64,000 nucleotides of DNA from Gammaproteobacteria bacterium (GCA_018815325.1 JAHIYE010000008.1:1-64000), one strand, 5' to 3'; positions 1 through 11,826 are shown, counted from the first letter of the stretch. The notes: generated by a model from the sequence alone, not told the origin. Numbers and translations: made by a program.

Positions 1-1
1 A

Positions 2-1192
<1,191 letters not shown>

Positions 1193-1304
1193 TTTTCAAA
1201 TCTCCAAAGAGCTATTCCCGTGTACAGGTTTTACGTCTGCACGATGTTGCTTGATCGCCCCGCACGGGAACAGGGCGGCACACCGTCGCAGACAGCTTGA
1301 ATAA

Positions 1305-3407
1305 TTACTTGACGCGTGACGCCACAATGGCTTCGGCCACGTTACGCGGAGCTTCGCTGTAATGCTTGAACTCCATCGTATAGGTGGCTCGACCTTGTGA
1401 CATGGAGCGCAGTGTGGTCGAGTAGCCGAACATTTCCGACAGCGGCACCTCGGCCTTGATGGCCTTGCCTCCACCGACCATGTCGTCCATACCCTGCACC
1501 ATGCCACGGCGTGAGGACAAATCACCCATCACGTTACCAGCATAGTCTTCCGGGGTCTCAACCTCAACAGCCATCATGGGCTCCAGAATCACGGGGCCGG
1601 CCTTGCGGCAACCCTCTTTGAAACCAAAGATCGCAGCCATCTTGAACGCCAACTCGTTGGAGTCCACATCATGGTAAGAACCGAAGTGCAGCGTAACCTT
1701 GACATCGACGACCGGATAGCCCGCCAACACGCCTTGCGTGACAGCCTCGTGGATACCCTTTTCGACTGCCGGAATGTACTCACGTGGCACCACACCACCC
1801 TTGATCGCATCAACGAATTCGATTCCCTTGCCCGGCTCATTCGGCTCAATCTTCAGCACAACGTGACCATACTGGCCCTTACCGCCGGACTGACGAACAA
1901 ACTTGCCTTCCGCGTCCTCGATCGTCTTGCGGATCGTTTCCCGGTATGCCACTTGGGGCTTGCCCACATTGGCCTCTACGCCGAATTCGCGCTTCATGCG
2001 GTCAACAATGATCTCAAGGTGCAACTCACCCATACCGGCGATCAGCGTCTGGCCTGACTCTTCATCCGTTTTGACGCGGAAAGATGGATCTTCCTGGGCC
2101 AAACGCTGCAAGGCGATGCCCATTTTCTCCTGATCGACCTTGGTCTTTGGCTCCACGGCCTGTGTAATCACGGGCTCAGGGAACACCATGCGTTCAAGCA
2201 TGATGATGGCCGATGGGTCGCACAGCGTCTCACCTGTTGTGACGTCCTTCAAACCCACGCAGGCAGCGATATCGCCGGCACGAATTTCATTCACCTCTTC
2301 GCGATTGTTCGCGTGCATCTGCACAATACGGCCGATACGCTCTTTCTTCCCGCGAATCGGGTTGTAGACACTGTCACCCTTGGTCAAAACACCGGAGTAG
2401 ACGCGCACGAAAGTCAGCTGCCCAACAAAGGGGTCCGTCATCAACTTGAACGCCAGCGCAGAAAATTTCTCGCCATCGTCAGCCTTGCGGCTAACGGGCG
2501 CCTCATCATCATCGGTGCCCGTCACTGGAGGAATGTCCACTGGCGACGGCATGAACTCAATCACGGCATCCAGCATGCGCTGAACGCCTTTGTTCTTGAA
2601 GGCTGAACCACAGTACATGGGCTGGATTTCGCTGGCAATGGTACGGGTACGAATGCCCAGCTTGATCTCATCCTCGGTCAACTCACCCTCTTCGAGGTAT
2701 TTGTTCATGAGTTCTTCAGAGGCTTCGGCTGCAGCCTCAACCATCTTTTCACGCCACTCTTTGGCCAGCTCCAGCAACTCGGCCGGGATTTCACGGTAGT
2801 CAAACTTCATGCCCTGTGACGCTTCGTCCCAGATGATCGCCTTCATCTTGATCAGGTCAACCACACCGGTGAAGTTCTCTTCGGCACCAATTGGAATCAC
2901 CATGGGCACCGGGCTCGCCTTCAGGCGCAGCTTCATCTGGTCCACGACCTTGAAAAAGTTGGCGCCCGTGCGATCCATCTTGTTGACAAATGCCAAACGC
3001 GGCACTTTGTACTTGTTGGCCTGACGCCAGACCGTTTCCGACTGGGGCTGCACACCACCCACGGCACAATAAACCATGCAGGCACCATCGAGCACGCGCA
3101 TCGAGCGCTCGACTTCAATCGTGAAGTCAACGTGGCCCGGGGTGTCAATGATGTTGATGCGGTGCTCAGGCAAGGACGTGTCCATGCCCTTCCAGAAACA
3201 GGTGGTCGCAGCGGAGGTAATCGTGATGCCACGCTCCTGCTCCTGCTCCATCCAGTCCATGGTGGCCGCGCCGTCATGAACCTCACCAATCTTGTGGTTC
3301 ACACCGGTATAAAAAAGGATGCGCTCGGTCGTAGTGGTTTTACCGGCGTCAATGTGAGCCGAAATGCCAATATTGCGATAGCGCTCAATGGGGGTATGGC
3401 GAGCCAT
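1305..3407 (-). CDS. fusA: Elongation factor G
   Basis: Ribosomal translocase GTPase, 700 residues, the usual length. The N-terminal GTPase domain shows [12 protein letters not shown] (P-loop), [13 protein letters not shown] and [10 protein letters not shown], followed by the expected EF-G domains II-V. The reading frame extends seven codons upstream, but the start at 3407 ([12 protein letters not shown]) matches the family and has an AGGATC ribosome-binding site 4-9 nt before it. It lies between rpsG and tuf in the classic str order, with a 143-bp gap before it that contains no other gene. Confidence 0.99.
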   Translation of the reverse strand: MARHTPIERYRNIGISAHIDAGKTTTTERILFYTGVNHKIGEVHDGAATMDWMEQEQERGITITSAATTCFWKGMDTSLPEHRINIIDTPGHVDFTIEVERSMRVLDGACMVYCAVGGVQPQSETVWRQANKYKVPRLAFVNKMDRTGANFFKVVDQMKLRLKASPVPMVIPIGAEENFTGVVDLIKMKAIIWDEASQGMKFDYREIPAELLELAKEWREKMVEAAAEASEELMNKYLEEGELTEDEIKLGIRTRTIASEIQPMYCGSAFKNKGVQRMLDAVIEFMPSPVDIPPVTGTDDDEAPVSRKADDGEKFSALAFKLMTDPFVGQLTFVRVYSGVLTKGDSVYNPIRGKKERIGRIVQMHANNREEVNEIRAGDIAACVGLKDVTTGETLCDPSAIIMLERMVFPEPVITQAVEPKTKVDQEKMGIALQRLAQEDPSFRVKTDEESGQTLIAGMGELHLEIIVDRMKREFGVEANVGKPQVAYRETIRKTIEDAEGKFVRQSGGKGQYGHVVLKIEPNEPGKGIEFVDAIKGGVVPREYIPAVEKGIHEAVTQGVLAGYPVVDVKVTLHFGSYHDVDSNELAFKMAAIFGFKEGCRKAGPVILEPMMAVEVETPEDYAGNVMGDLSSRRGMVQGMDDMVGGGKAIKAEVPLSEMFGYSTTLRSMSQGRATYTMEFKHYSEAPRNVAEAIVASRVK

Positions 3408-3550
3408 GATAGATCCTAGGTTGCTCAAACGTATTCAATTGCCGCACACATCGCGGCGTGGCAAGCAGCATTCAGGTCAGAAGCGCCGGCAAGACAGTGC
3501 AAAGCACAACAAACCGGCGCAACGCACATGAACGCCGCAGTAGCCGCCTC

Positions 3551-4024
3551 TTAGAAGCGGAAGTGGGAGAAGGCCTTGTTGGCTTCCGCCATGCGGTGAA
3601 CTTCGTCACGCTTCTTCATGGCACCGCCACGGCCTTCCGTGGCTTCCATCAACTCATTGGCCAGACGCAGGGCCATGGACTTCTCGCCGCGCTTGCGGGC
3701 GGCCTCCTTGATCCAGCGCATCGACAGGGCCAAACGACGAACCGGACGCACCTCGACCGGAACCTGGTAGTTGGCACCACCCACACGGCGGGATTTGACC
3801 TCCACCATGGGCTTGACGTTGTTGATGGCCATGACAAAGGCCTCAAGCGGGTCTTTGCCAGGGTTCTTTTTCTCGATCTGCTCAAGCGCGCCATAAATGA
3901 TGCGCTCAGCAACCGCTTTTTTGCCGCCTTCCATGATCACGTTCATGAATTTGGACAGCTCGATATTGCCGAACTTAGGATCCGGCAGAATTTCACGTTT
4001 AGGGACTTCGCGACGACGTGGCAT
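3551..4024 (-). CDS. rpsG: 30S ribosomal protein S7
   Basis: 157-residue primary 16S rRNA-binding protein of the small-subunit head, family length. The typical [21 protein letters not shown]-terminus is present. In enterobacteria S7 is the translational repressor of the str operon; whether the 178-bp rpsL-rpsG spacer here folds into an S7 site was not established. Second gene of the minus-strand str operon. Confidence 0.99.
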   Translation of the reverse strand: MPRRREVPKREILPDPKFGNIELSKFMNVIMEGGKKAVAERIIYGALEQIEKKNPGKDPLEAFVMAINNVKPMVEVKSRRVGGANYQVPVEVRPVRRLALSMRWIKEAARKRGEKSMALRLANELMEATEGRGGAMKKRDEVHRMAEANKAFSHFRF

Positions 4025-4202
4025 TTTTCACCTCATTTGCTTCAGTTGGCATCTTTTCAGACACCGCGAGAGTTATCAAAACCCCCACTTACTCGACCCA
4101 CACAAACAATTTTGCGCTTCGGGTCACTTCGTCTGCACCACCGGCCAAGGCAGGCAAACACCGATTTCAGGAAATTAGCGCTTCCCCGGTGCGCGACGGC
4201 AA

Positions 4203-4580
4203 TTAAGCCTTCTTGGGACGCTTGGCACCGTACTTGGAACGCGACTGCTTGCGGTCTTTCACGCCTTGCAGGTCGAGCGAGCCACGCACGATGTGGTAAC
4301 GCACACCCGGCAGATCCTTGACACGACCGCCGCGCACGAGCACCACAGAGTGCTCCTGCAGGTTGTGACCTTCACCACCGATGTAGGAAATGACTTCAAA
4401 CCCGTTGGTCAGGCGCACTTTGGCAACCTTACGCAAAGCGGAGTTTGGCTTCTTGGGGGTCGTGGTGTACACACGGGTGCACACACCGCGACGCTGCGGG
4501 GAGTTTTCCATCGCGGGGCTCTTGGACTTGATCTTTTCGACCTCGCGACCCTGACGGACTAGCTGGTTAATGGTTGGCAT
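4203..4580 (-). CDS. rpsL: 30S ribosomal protein S12
   Basis: 125-residue decoding-centre protein, first gene of the str operon. The sites classically altered in streptomycin resistance, Lys43 (in [12 protein letters not shown]) and Lys88 (in [13 protein letters not shown]), are both wild type. Asp89, the residue methylthiolated in many bacteria, is also present. A good sigma-70 promoter sits about 75-100 bp upstream. The gene upstream is a D,D-carboxypeptidase on the same strand rather than rpoC. Confidence 0.99.
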   Translation of the reverse strand: MPTINQLVRQGREVEKIKSKSPAMENSPQRRGVCTRVYTTTPKKPNSALRKVAKVRLTNGFEVISYIGGEGHNLQEHSVVLVRGGRVKDLPGVRYHIVRGSLDLQGVKDRKQSRSKYGAKRPKKA

Positions 4581-4629
4581 GTATAAACGTCCCTAAACGT
4601 TTGGAAATTAAAACGAAAACGTGAATCCC

Positions 4630-4644
4630 TTCGGAATTTCCGAA
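4630..4644. repeat. Perfect 7-bp inverted repeat in the str leader
   Basis: TTCGGAATTTCCGAA, two perfect 7-bp arms around one base. It lies just after the predicted transcription start, so the transcript would open with a small hairpin. It could stabilise the 5' end or act as an operator. Confidence 0.5.
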
Positions 4645-4653
4645 AAGCCTTCT

Positions 4654-4682
4654 ACTATAGCAGGTGAGCCGCATCTTCGCAA
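4654..4682 (-). promoter_or_regulatory. Sigma-70-type promoter of the str operon
   Basis: Read on the minus strand: -35 TTGCGA at 4677-4682, a 17-nt spacer, and -10 TATAGT at 4654-4659 (five of six consensus bases). The predicted start near 4647 leaves a 5' leader of about 65 nt before the rpsL ATG. Motif-based call only. Confidence 0.65.
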
Positions 4683-4726
4683 CGCCTTTCGACACCGGAT
4701 GCGTGCGGCCACTCACTTACATCCGG

Positions 4727-5902
4727 CTACTTGATCCACAGGCGCAGGCCATCCCAAGCCCGGCCCAACAGCCCGGCCTCATCGACCGCCTCCAGCGCCA
4801 GCAGCGGCACCTCCACCAGCGGGCGGTCATCCGCACTGACCACCAGCGTTGCAACCGCCTGACCTTTCACATATGGCGCCACAAGGGGGTCGGGGCGCGC
4901 CACCTTCGTCTTGATCTTGCTGCCACTGCCGGCAGGAACAGCCACCACCACCCCCTCCGGGCGACCCATCTTCAGGGTTTTCGTTGTGCCTTTCCAGACA
5001 TCAGGCGCGACCACGGGCTGGTTGGCATCGAACAGCTTGATGGCCTCGAAGGCGGTGTAGCCCCAATTGAGCAATTTCTGTGATTCGTTGGCACGGGCGT
5101 TCTCGCTGTCAGTACCCATCACGATGGCAAGCAGGCGTCGGCCACCAACCGTACCCTGCGGCCCGAGATTCGGAAACTCCCGCCTTGCGGTGGCGATCAG
5201 GCAGTAGCCCGCGGCATCGGTATGACCCGTTTTGAGACCATCGACGGAAGGGTCCCTGAACAGCAGCAGGTTCCGATTGGTGTCGTTGGCTGCCGGCGTG
5301 CCGGGGTAGCGGTATTTCTTGATGGCGTAGTAGGTCACATAGTCGGGGAAGTCCCGCATGATCCGGGTCGCGAGAATGCTCAAGTCGCGCACGGTCGTCG
5401 TATGCCCTGGTTCGGTCAGCCCTTCCGGGTTCTTGTAGCTTGTGGCTTTCATGCCCAGCACACGGGCCTGCTCGTTCATTAACTGAACGAAGCGTTCAAC
5501 GCTACCTGCCACCCCTTCAGCCAACGCCACGGTGGCATCGTTGCCTGACTGAACGATCAGGCCCTTGAGCAAATCCTCCACCGCCACCTGCATCTTCGGG
5601 TCAATGAACATGCGCGAGCCGGGCATTTTCCAGGCACGCTCACTGACCGGAAAGGTCTGCTTCAAATCAATCTTCTTGTTTCGCAGCGCATCGAAAACAA
5701 GGTACGCGGTCATGAGCTTGGTCAGCGACGCCGGCTCGACCGGCGAATCAATATCCTTGGCCGCCAGCACCTGGTTGGCCGTGACATCCAGCAGCATGTA
5801 GGAGCGTGCCGCAATTTCCGGTGGCTGAGGCATCTGGGCAGACACCGACAGGCTCAGGCCGGCAACCAGGGAAAAAAGAAAAGACTTCAGTTTGAGTTTC
5901 AT
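4727..5902 (-). CDS. dacC: D-alanyl-D-alanine carboxypeptidase (PBP5/6 type)
   Basis: Periplasmic low-molecular-weight penicillin-binding protein that trims the terminal D-Ala from peptidoglycan stem peptides. 391 residues. A signal peptide of about 22 residues ends VSA, followed by the three active-site motifs: SLTK at 59-62 (nucleophile Ser59), SGN at 119-121 and KTG at 224-226. A PBP5-type beta-rich C-terminal domain and a short amphipathic-looking tail (WDGLRLWIK) fit peripheral membrane anchoring. It is the last gene of a minus-strand run beginning at hemJ, 81 bp after the hydrolase gene. The choice between dacA and dacC as symbol is by convention only. Confidence 0.95.
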   Translation of the reverse strand: MKLKLKSFLFSLVAGLSLSVSAQMPQPPEIAARSYMLLDVTANQVLAAKDIDSPVEPASLTKLMTAYLVFDALRNKKIDLKQTFPVSERAWKMPGSRMFIDPKMQVAVEDLLKGLIVQSGNDATVALAEGVAGSVERFVQLMNEQARVLGMKATSYKNPEGLTEPGHTTTVRDLSILATRIMRDFPDYVTYYAIKKYRYPGTPAANDTNRNLLLFRDPSVDGLKTGHTDAAGYCLIATARREFPNLGPQGTVGGRRLLAIVMGTDSENARANESQKLLNWGYTAFEAIKLFDANQPVVAPDVWKGTTKTLKMGRPEGVVVAVPAGSGSKIKTKVARPDPLVAPYVKGQAVATLVVSADDRPLVEVPLLALEAVDEAGLLGRAWDGLRLWIK

Positions 5903-5983
5903 CGGGGAAAGGAATCCTTCGGGTTATTGGCAAACACCTGCCTGCATGACCAGCAAGCCGGCCTGCTGGCAAGGGCGGCATCT

Positions 5984-6628
5984 TCAAGTCGCTGTCGAAC
6001 TCAGATGGCGAACCACCAGACTCTTCAACAAGGGTAATTGTCCGTGAAAGAAATGGCCGCCGCCTGGCACTACCGTCACCGGCAGGGATTGAGGGCGTGC
6101 CCATGCCATGACATCGGCCAGCGGCACCGTGTCATCCTGTTCGCCATGCACCACCAAGGTACGCTCATGCGCTTCGGCCGGCAGTTGCGCCACTTCAAAG
6201 CGGCTCGCGGCTGTACCAATCAGCACGACTTTTTCAATTATTCGCTGCGGCCACAAGCTCTGCAAGGCGCGCGTTGTGACAAAAGAGCCAAAGGAGAACC
6301 CCGCCAAGGCCAGGGCCCCCGCAGGTGCCAGCTGACGCACGATGGCCAGATAGTCTTCGGTCTCGCCGCGTCCCTCGTCAAAGACTCCCTCGCTGGCGCC
6401 GACACCGCGAAAGTTGAAACGCACCGCCACCCAACCGCACTGCACAAAGGCGCGCGCCAGCGTTTGCACCACCTTGTTGTCCATGGTGCCGCCAAACAAT
6501 GGATGCGGGTGCGCAATTACGGCCACACCCCGAGGCGACGCCCCGTCATCCAGCACCGGAGCATCCCGCAAAACCTGCAACACACCGGCGGGGCCTAGCG
6601 GATTCAGCTTTTCGGTCTGCGCATTCAT
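5984..6628 (-). CDS. Alpha/beta hydrolase
   Basis: 214-residue cytoplasmic alpha/beta-fold hydrolase of unknown substrate. Visible features are an HPHPLFGGTMDNKVV block near residue 40, characteristic of a proteobacterial family of short hydrolases, the nucleophile elbow GFSFGS near 115, an acid in GEQDDTVPL and a C-terminal catalytic His in GGGHFFHG. The start lies 2 bp after the stop of the ferredoxin gene, so the two are almost certainly cotranscribed. No signal peptide. Confidence 0.85.
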   Translation of the reverse strand: MNAQTEKLNPLGPAGVLQVLRDAPVLDDGASPRGVAVIAHPHPLFGGTMDNKVVQTLARAFVQCGWVAVRFNFRGVGASEGVFDEGRGETEDYLAIVRQLAPAGALALAGFSFGSFVTTRALQSLWPQRIIEKVVLIGTAASRFEVAQLPAEAHERTLVVHGEQDDTVPLADVMAWARPQSLPVTVVPGGGHFFHGQLPLLKSLVVRHLSSTAT

Positions 6629-6630
6629 GC

Positions 6631-6993
6631 TCAGCGCCCCACGCCGGGCGGCGTGAGCAGACGCTCCACCACCTGACCGTTCTTCAGGTGCGACTCCACG
6701 ATTTCATCAATGTCATGGGTGTCCACAAAGGTGTACCAGACAGCCTCCGGGTAGACCACAGCCACCGGCCCTGCAGCACAACGATCCAGGCAACCCGCCT
6801 TGTTCACGCGCACCTTGCCCGGACCTGCCAGCCCGGCCGCCTTGACCATGGACTTGCACCGGTCAAAGCCTTCCTGCGCCTTGTGCTGGGCACAACACTC
6901 TTCGCCGTTCTTGCGTTCATTGAGACAGAAAAAAATATGCCGCCCGTAATAAGACTCGGCGGCAAGGGTTGTGTCGGGCGTGTTTTCGTTCAT
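6631..6993 (-). CDS. Thioredoxin-like (2Fe-2S) ferredoxin
   Basis: 120-residue protein of the thioredoxin-fold [2Fe-2S] ferredoxin family. The start YYGRHIFFCLNER and the pair in KAGCLDRCAAGP (Cys68 and Cys72) give the cluster ligands, with additional cysteines at ECC and DRCK. Physiological partner unknown. It sits 15 bp after the VanZ-like gene and 2 bp before the hydrolase on the same strand, so it belongs to a compact operon. A role near heme or redox metabolism is only suggested by the HemJ gene at the operon head. Confidence 0.9.
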   Translation of the reverse strand: MNENTPDTTLAAESYYGRHIFFCLNERKNGEECCAQHKAQEGFDRCKSMVKAAGLAGPGKVRVNKAGCLDRCAAGPVAVVYPEAVWYTFVDTHDIDEIVESHLKNGQVVERLLTPPGVGR

Positions 6994-7008
6994 TCCTGCA
7001 TTCTAGTT

Positions 7009-8106
7009 TTACGACTCGCGCCGCCCGACCCGGGCCAGCACGTAAACCAGCGCGGCGTAAGGCCATAGCCAGCCCAGCCATTGGGCCAGACCGTTGAAGC
7101 GGACAAATTGCCCCTGCTCCCAGGTTTGCAGCGTCTGGTAGAAATACGCGCTGGTCGGCGCCTGGTTCAACAAGCTCAGGTAGATGCCCAGCGACAGCAG
7201 CACCAGTGCAGCACTGACGCGTCGCGTCGCAGGCAGCAGCAGCATGGCACTGGCGAAGGCGGCGCCCAGCCCGGCCTGCACCGGCAGGCTGAACCAGGCC
7301 CAGGCATGGCTGGGGCCATAGCTCAGCGCCGCCGACAGTGCCGTCACGCCAATACCAACCGTCATGACCAGCACAACAAACATCCCGCGCCTCACCATGG
7401 AGCGGATGATGCAGTAGCCCAACAAACAGGGAATCAGTGCGCCGAGCATTACGCAGATCAGCTCGGCGCTGGGCACCAAGGGCTGCAGCTCGACGTCACG
7501 CACGGGTAGCCAGTCCAGAAATGGTGTGTCCTGGAACAACTCCGCAAGCCCCTCCTCCACACGCTCCAGCACCTGGCCCAGGCCCAGTGGAACAGCCGCC
7601 GGAAACAGCAGGGCCACAGGCCACAGCGCCAACAGTACAAGCCCTCCCCGCGCATCGGGCACGAACCAGCGCTCGCGAAAGCGGCTCCAGCGGTCGATCG
7701 CGCCAAGCCTCTCCAGCGCTGTGGCCAGCAGCCCCCCCACGAATGCACCCAGCAGGTTGAGCATGAAGTCCACGTTTGACGGCACGCGTGCCGGCAGGTA
7801 GTTCTGGGTCGCTTCCATCAGCAGCGACAGCAGGCCAGCGGTCAGCGTGGCGCGCGCGATGGCGCTGCGAACATGCCCCGTGCGCAACGCTGTCAATGCC
7901 AGCAGAAAGCCCAGGGGCAGGTACCCCAATGCGTTGGCAGCAACATCGAAGCCGGTCCAGTATCTGGGCAAGGGACTGACCAGAAAAATCCAGGGCTCTA
8001 TCCCCTGGTTGCGCCACTCACTAAAGGGATAGAGACTGGCATACACGATCAACGCAACATAGAGCAGCGCCAGCGGCCATGCAGAAGTCTTGTGCGCCAC
8101 GGCCAA
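7009..8106 (-). CDS. VanZ-like family membrane protein
   Basis: 365-residue polytopic inner-membrane protein. The N-terminal third carries the VanZ-like signature: an opening helix with YASLYPFSEWR, then MEATQNYLPARVPSNVDF and LLGAFVGG. The rest is a further series of hydrophobic segments, so the protein is about twice the length of a minimal VanZ domain. The function of these chromosomal VanZ-like proteins is unknown and no glycopeptide resistance should be inferred. Start is 4 bp after the hemJ stop, which indicates an operon. Confidence 0.85.
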   Translation of the reverse strand: MAVAHKTSAWPLALLYVALIVYASLYPFSEWRNQGIEPWIFLVSPLPRYWTGFDVAANALGYLPLGFLLALTALRTGHVRSAIARATLTAGLLSLLMEATQNYLPARVPSNVDFMLNLLGAFVGGLLATALERLGAIDRWSRFRERWFVPDARGGLVLLALWPVALLFPAAVPLGLGQVLERVEEGLAELFQDTPFLDWLPVRDVELQPLVPSAELICVMLGALIPCLLGYCIIRSMVRRGMFVVLVMTVGIGVTALSAALSYGPSHAWAWFSLPVQAGLGAAFASAMLLLPATRRVSAALVLLSLGIYLSLLNQAPTSAYFYQTLQTWEQGQFVRFNGLAQWLGWLWPYAALVYVLARVGRRES

Positions 8107-8110
8107 CCCC

Positions 8111-8539
8111 TCAGAAAGGCTTGACCACGACCAGAATCACCGCCACCAGAAGCAAGAGCACTGGCAGTTCATTGAACCAGCGGTACCAGATGTGACTGCG
8201 CTGGTTGTCTCCGCGCATGAATTTTTTCAGCATCACGCCACAGGCATGGTGGTAACCCAGCACCAGCACGACGATGGCAAGCTTGGCATGCATCCAGCCA
8301 TTGCCCGGTCCGCGCCCGATGCCGTAGCCCAACCAGAGCCAGAGGCCGAACGCGATAGCCGGCACCGCCAGCATTGTGGCGAACCTCATCAGCTTGCGCG
8401 CCATCAGCAGCAGGCGCTCGCGCTCGGCCACGGAGTCTGCCGGCACCAGGGCCAGGTTCACAAAAATACGGGGCAGGTAGAACAGGCCAGCGAACCAGCT
8501 GGCAACGAAAACAATATGTAGCGATTTGACCCAGAGCAT
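8111..8539 (-). CDS. hemJ: Protoporphyrinogen IX oxidase, HemJ/CopD-family type
   Basis: 142-residue four-helix membrane protein. The beginning, KSLHIVFVASWFAGLFYLPR, with His8, and HAKLAIVVLVLGYHH with a Lys near 86 match the HemJ family, whose members oxidise protoporphyrinogen IX to protoporphyrin in the penultimate step of heme synthesis. The neighbouring divergent hemB supports the assignment. Older annotation would call it UPF0093 or CopD-domain protein. It heads the minus-strand operon down to 4727. Confidence 0.85.
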   Translation of the reverse strand: MLWVKSLHIVFVASWFAGLFYLPRIFVNLALVPADSVAERERLLLMARKLMRFATMLAVPAIAFGLWLWLGYGIGRGPGNGWMHAKLAIVVLVLGYHHACGVMLKKFMRGDNQRSHIWYRWFNELPVLLLLVAVILVVVKPF

Positions 8540-8599
8540 GGCCCAAGTTTAGTCGCAGACCCTGGGCAACTAACCACACATGTAGTCCGGCCTTCATCG

Positions 8600-8615
8600 G
8601 CGCATAAATTTGCGC
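8600..8615. repeat. Short inverted repeat upstream of hemJ
   Basis: GCGCA, six A/T bases, TGCGC: perfect 5-bp arms about 60-75 bp upstream of the hemJ start. A possible operator or promoter element for the hemJ operon; nothing else supports it. Confidence 0.25.
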
Positions 8616-8650
8616 GCCAGCGACAAAGACGTGGACAACACACGACAGGC

Positions 8651-8676
8651 AAAAAAAACCCCGGCCAAAGCCGGGG
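8651..8676 (-). terminator. Rho-independent terminator of the small RNA
   Basis: On the minus strand: CCCCGGC, loop UUUG, GCCGGGG, then eight U residues (8658-8651). Perfect 7-bp GC stem. No protein gene on the minus strand is a plausible client, which points to the small RNA. Confidence 0.85.
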
Positions 8677-8749
8677 TGGTAAGCCTTTTTTGCTGTCACA
8701 CATGAAGGCCCCGCTCAGGGAGGAGAAGCGGGGGGCAGTAAAACTACCC
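8651..8749 (-). ncRNA. Small RNA opposite hemB (anti-hemB-like)
   Basis: A compact minus-strand transcription unit of about 99 nt in the 364-bp hemJ-hemB gap. From the predicted start at 8749, hairpin 1 occupies 8733-8749 (7-bp stem, UUU loop), hairpin 2 immediately follows at 8710-8732 (6-bp stem, 11-nt loop UCUCCUCCCUG), and after a linker a GC-rich terminator hairpin with eight U residues closes the unit. A -35/-10 pair with 17-nt spacing sits exactly where needed. Two hairpins plus a terminator, next to hemB and in opposite orientation, is how I recall the published anti-hemB RNA motif of Burkholderia and other betaproteobacteria. That identity needs a covariance-model search. Confidence 0.75.
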
Positions 8750-8755
8750 GCAGTT

Positions 8756-9945
<1,190 letters not shown>

Positions 9946-9974
9946 CGTCATTCCCATTCGCGAAACACCGTCAC

Positions 9975-11090
9975 ATGCGCATCTTCACCCTCCAAAGCAG
10001 CGGCATCTCCGAAGTCGACGAACAGCTCGCGCTCACCGAGCTGCGCCTGCCGGAACAGGGTTACCTCTGGATGTCGTGTGCGCGGCAGGAATTTGCAAGC
10101 CTGCAGGCGCAGATTCAGGCCGCGCTGCAGTCGCTGTGCGGCATGCAGCTGGTCGACCTGCATATTTCGGATCTGCTCAACAACCAGCTGCCCTCGCACT
10201 ACGACTACACATCGCAATACGATGTGCTGGTATTCCGCCGCCTGGCCGCCAGCAGCGGCGCCGAAGCCCCCGTACAAGAACTGGCCGACGCCGCGCGCGC
10301 CAAACGCAGCGGCCCGCCCATCCTCAAACGCATCGACACCAGCCCCGTGGGCTTTGCGGTGTTCGACAACGTGCTGCTGACGGTGCATCCGGGTGACTGC
10401 GCGGTACGCGATGCCTATGCCAGCAAACTGCTCAGCGCCGTGCGGACACCAGGACTCGGCAGCCCACGCCTGCCCAGCAGTCCGGCCGACCTGATGCTGC
10501 GCATCGTCAACCAGATGGTGGATGGCTACCTGGAACTGCGGCGCGAACTCACGCGCCAGCTTGACCACTGGCAGGCAGAGTTGCTGAATCCGCGTACCCG
10601 CTTCAACAACTGGGGCACCCTGCTTGATGCCCGGCTGTCGCTGCACCAGCTCGACCAGGTCTGTGAAGATCAGCGCACGGCTGTGCAGGACTGGATCGAG
10701 GCCCTCAAGCTCTGGCCCGACGCCCAGACACCCGCCAGCCAGCGCGAGCGCGAGTTGCTCAATGTACGCAGCCGCGATGTGCTGGAACACATCGAGCGCG
10801 TGGTGCACCATGTGCGTCGGCTCGAGCAGAACGCCGAGACCGCAGTGCAGATGCATTTCAGCGCGCAGAGCAACCGCACCAACGACATCATGCGCACGCT
10901 CACCGTGCTGACCGCGATCTTCCTGCCGCTGAACCTGATTGCAGGCATCTTCGGCATGAATTTCGATTTCCTCCCGCTGATCCACACCTCCAGTGGCTTC
11001 TGGTGGGCCATGAGCGCCATGCTGCTGATCGCACTGGCGTTGGTGCTGGTGTTCTGGCGCAAGCGCTACCTCGAACACTCTGGCCGTTAG
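9975..11090 (+). CDS. CorA-family divalent cation transporter
   Basis: 371 residues: a large N-terminal cytoplasmic domain, a long helical stalk (about 200-310) and two C-terminal membrane helices. The selectivity signature GMN is present in GIFGMNFDFLPL near residue 327, preceded by the conserved FLPLNLIAGIFGM helix, and the C-terminus is basic. Family members move Mg2+, Co2+ or, in ZntB relatives, Zn2+; the substrate cannot be told from the sequence. Starts 66 bp after hemB on the same strand with a dispersed repeat between them, so cotranscription is possible. Converges with the Lon-domain gene. Confidence 0.92.
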   Translation: MRIFTLQSSGISEVDEQLALTELRLPEQGYLWMSCARQEFASLQAQIQAALQSLCGMQLVDLHISDLLNNQLPSHYDYTSQYDVLVFRRLAASSGAEAPVQELADAARAKRSGPPILKRIDTSPVGFAVFDNVLLTVHPGDCAVRDAYASKLLSAVRTPGLGSPRLPSSPADLMLRIVNQMVDGYLELRRELTRQLDHWQAELLNPRTRFNNWGTLLDARLSLHQLDQVCEDQRTAVQDWIEALKLWPDAQTPASQRERELLNVRSRDVLEHIERVVHHVRRLEQNAETAVQMHFSAQSNRTNDIMRTLTVLTAIFLPLNLIAGIFGMNFDFLPLIHTSSGFWWAMSAMLLIALALVLVFWRKRYLEHSGR

Positions 11091-11139
11091 CCATCCAGAC
11101 CGCCGCGCGGCGTCCTGAATCCAAACAGGATCAACCAGA

Positions 11140-11826
11140 TCAGCTCGACCCGTCGCTGCCGGAGGCCATGCGTTCCAGCAGATCCGCCACCAGCTCCAGA
11201 CGCACCAGCGGACTGTCGAGTTCCAGCAGTTGCTGCTTGAACGTCTGGTTCATCGGCAGGATTTCACACCAGCGATTGGCCACCCAGCCGCAGTCATCCC
11301 AGCGATACGGTGCTTGAAATGCCATGTCTTCGGGCCACTCGGCCTGGGATTGCATTTGCCCCAGCAGCTGCTCCAGCGCCACCCGGGTCGGCATGAGATC
11401 CTGCGGAATGGGCGTCGCAAGGTCGGGGGCCAGCAGTTCCGCCTCGCCCATCCACAGCCCGTGCTTGAGCTGCTCGGCATGCCGCAAACGGAATCGCTGC
11501 CCGCCCACGCAGTGCACCCGCATCAACCCCGGCTGCGGGCGAGCCAGGCTCTCGATGCTCGCCAGCGTACCCACCTTGTGAAAGGCCTCGGGCGCGAAGG
11601 CTGCGCCCTCCCGCGCCGACGAGTCGGCCGGTGTCGCCGGCTGCCGAACCTCTCGTCCTTGCGTCAGACACACCACGCCGAAAGGCTTGTGTTCGAGATG
11701 GCAACGGCCCATCATGTCGAGATAGCGCACCTCGAAAATCTGCAGCGGCAACAAGCCGCCTGGAAACAACACGGTTTGCAAGGGGAACAGTGGCAATTCG
11801 ATCACGGAAGAAGATCTTGCAGACAT
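11140..11826 (-). CDS. Lon N-terminal (LON substrate-binding) domain protein
   Basis: 228-residue stand-alone LON domain protein. The opening IELPLFPLQTVLFPGGLLPLQ and QIFEVRYLDMM are diagnostic of the domain. There is no AAA+ ATPase or Ser-Lys protease domain, so it is not the Lon protease; function unknown. Convergent with the CorA gene, divergent from the CBS gene, with 165 bp for two promoters. Confidence 0.9.
   Translation of the reverse strand: MSARSSSVIELPLFPLQTVLFPGGLLPLQIFEVRYLDMMGRCHLEHKPFGVVCLTQGREVRQPATPADSSAREGAAFAPEAFHKVGTLASIESLARPQPGLMRVHCVGGQRFRLRHAEQLKHGLWMGEAELLAPDLATPIPQDLMPTRVALEQLLGQMQSQAEWPEDMAFQAPYRWDDCGWVANRWCEILPMNQTFKQQLLELDSPLVRLELVADLLERMASGSDGSS

Noticed and set aside
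7009-8106. Glycopeptide-resistance gene because of the VanZ-like domain
   Set aside because: No other van genes are present, the organism type is Gram-negative, and VanZ-like domains are widespread with unknown roles.
9948-11078. 376-codon open frame on the minus strand opposite the CorA-type gene
   Set aside because: Composition is that of a shadow frame and the plus strand carries the GMN-containing transporter.
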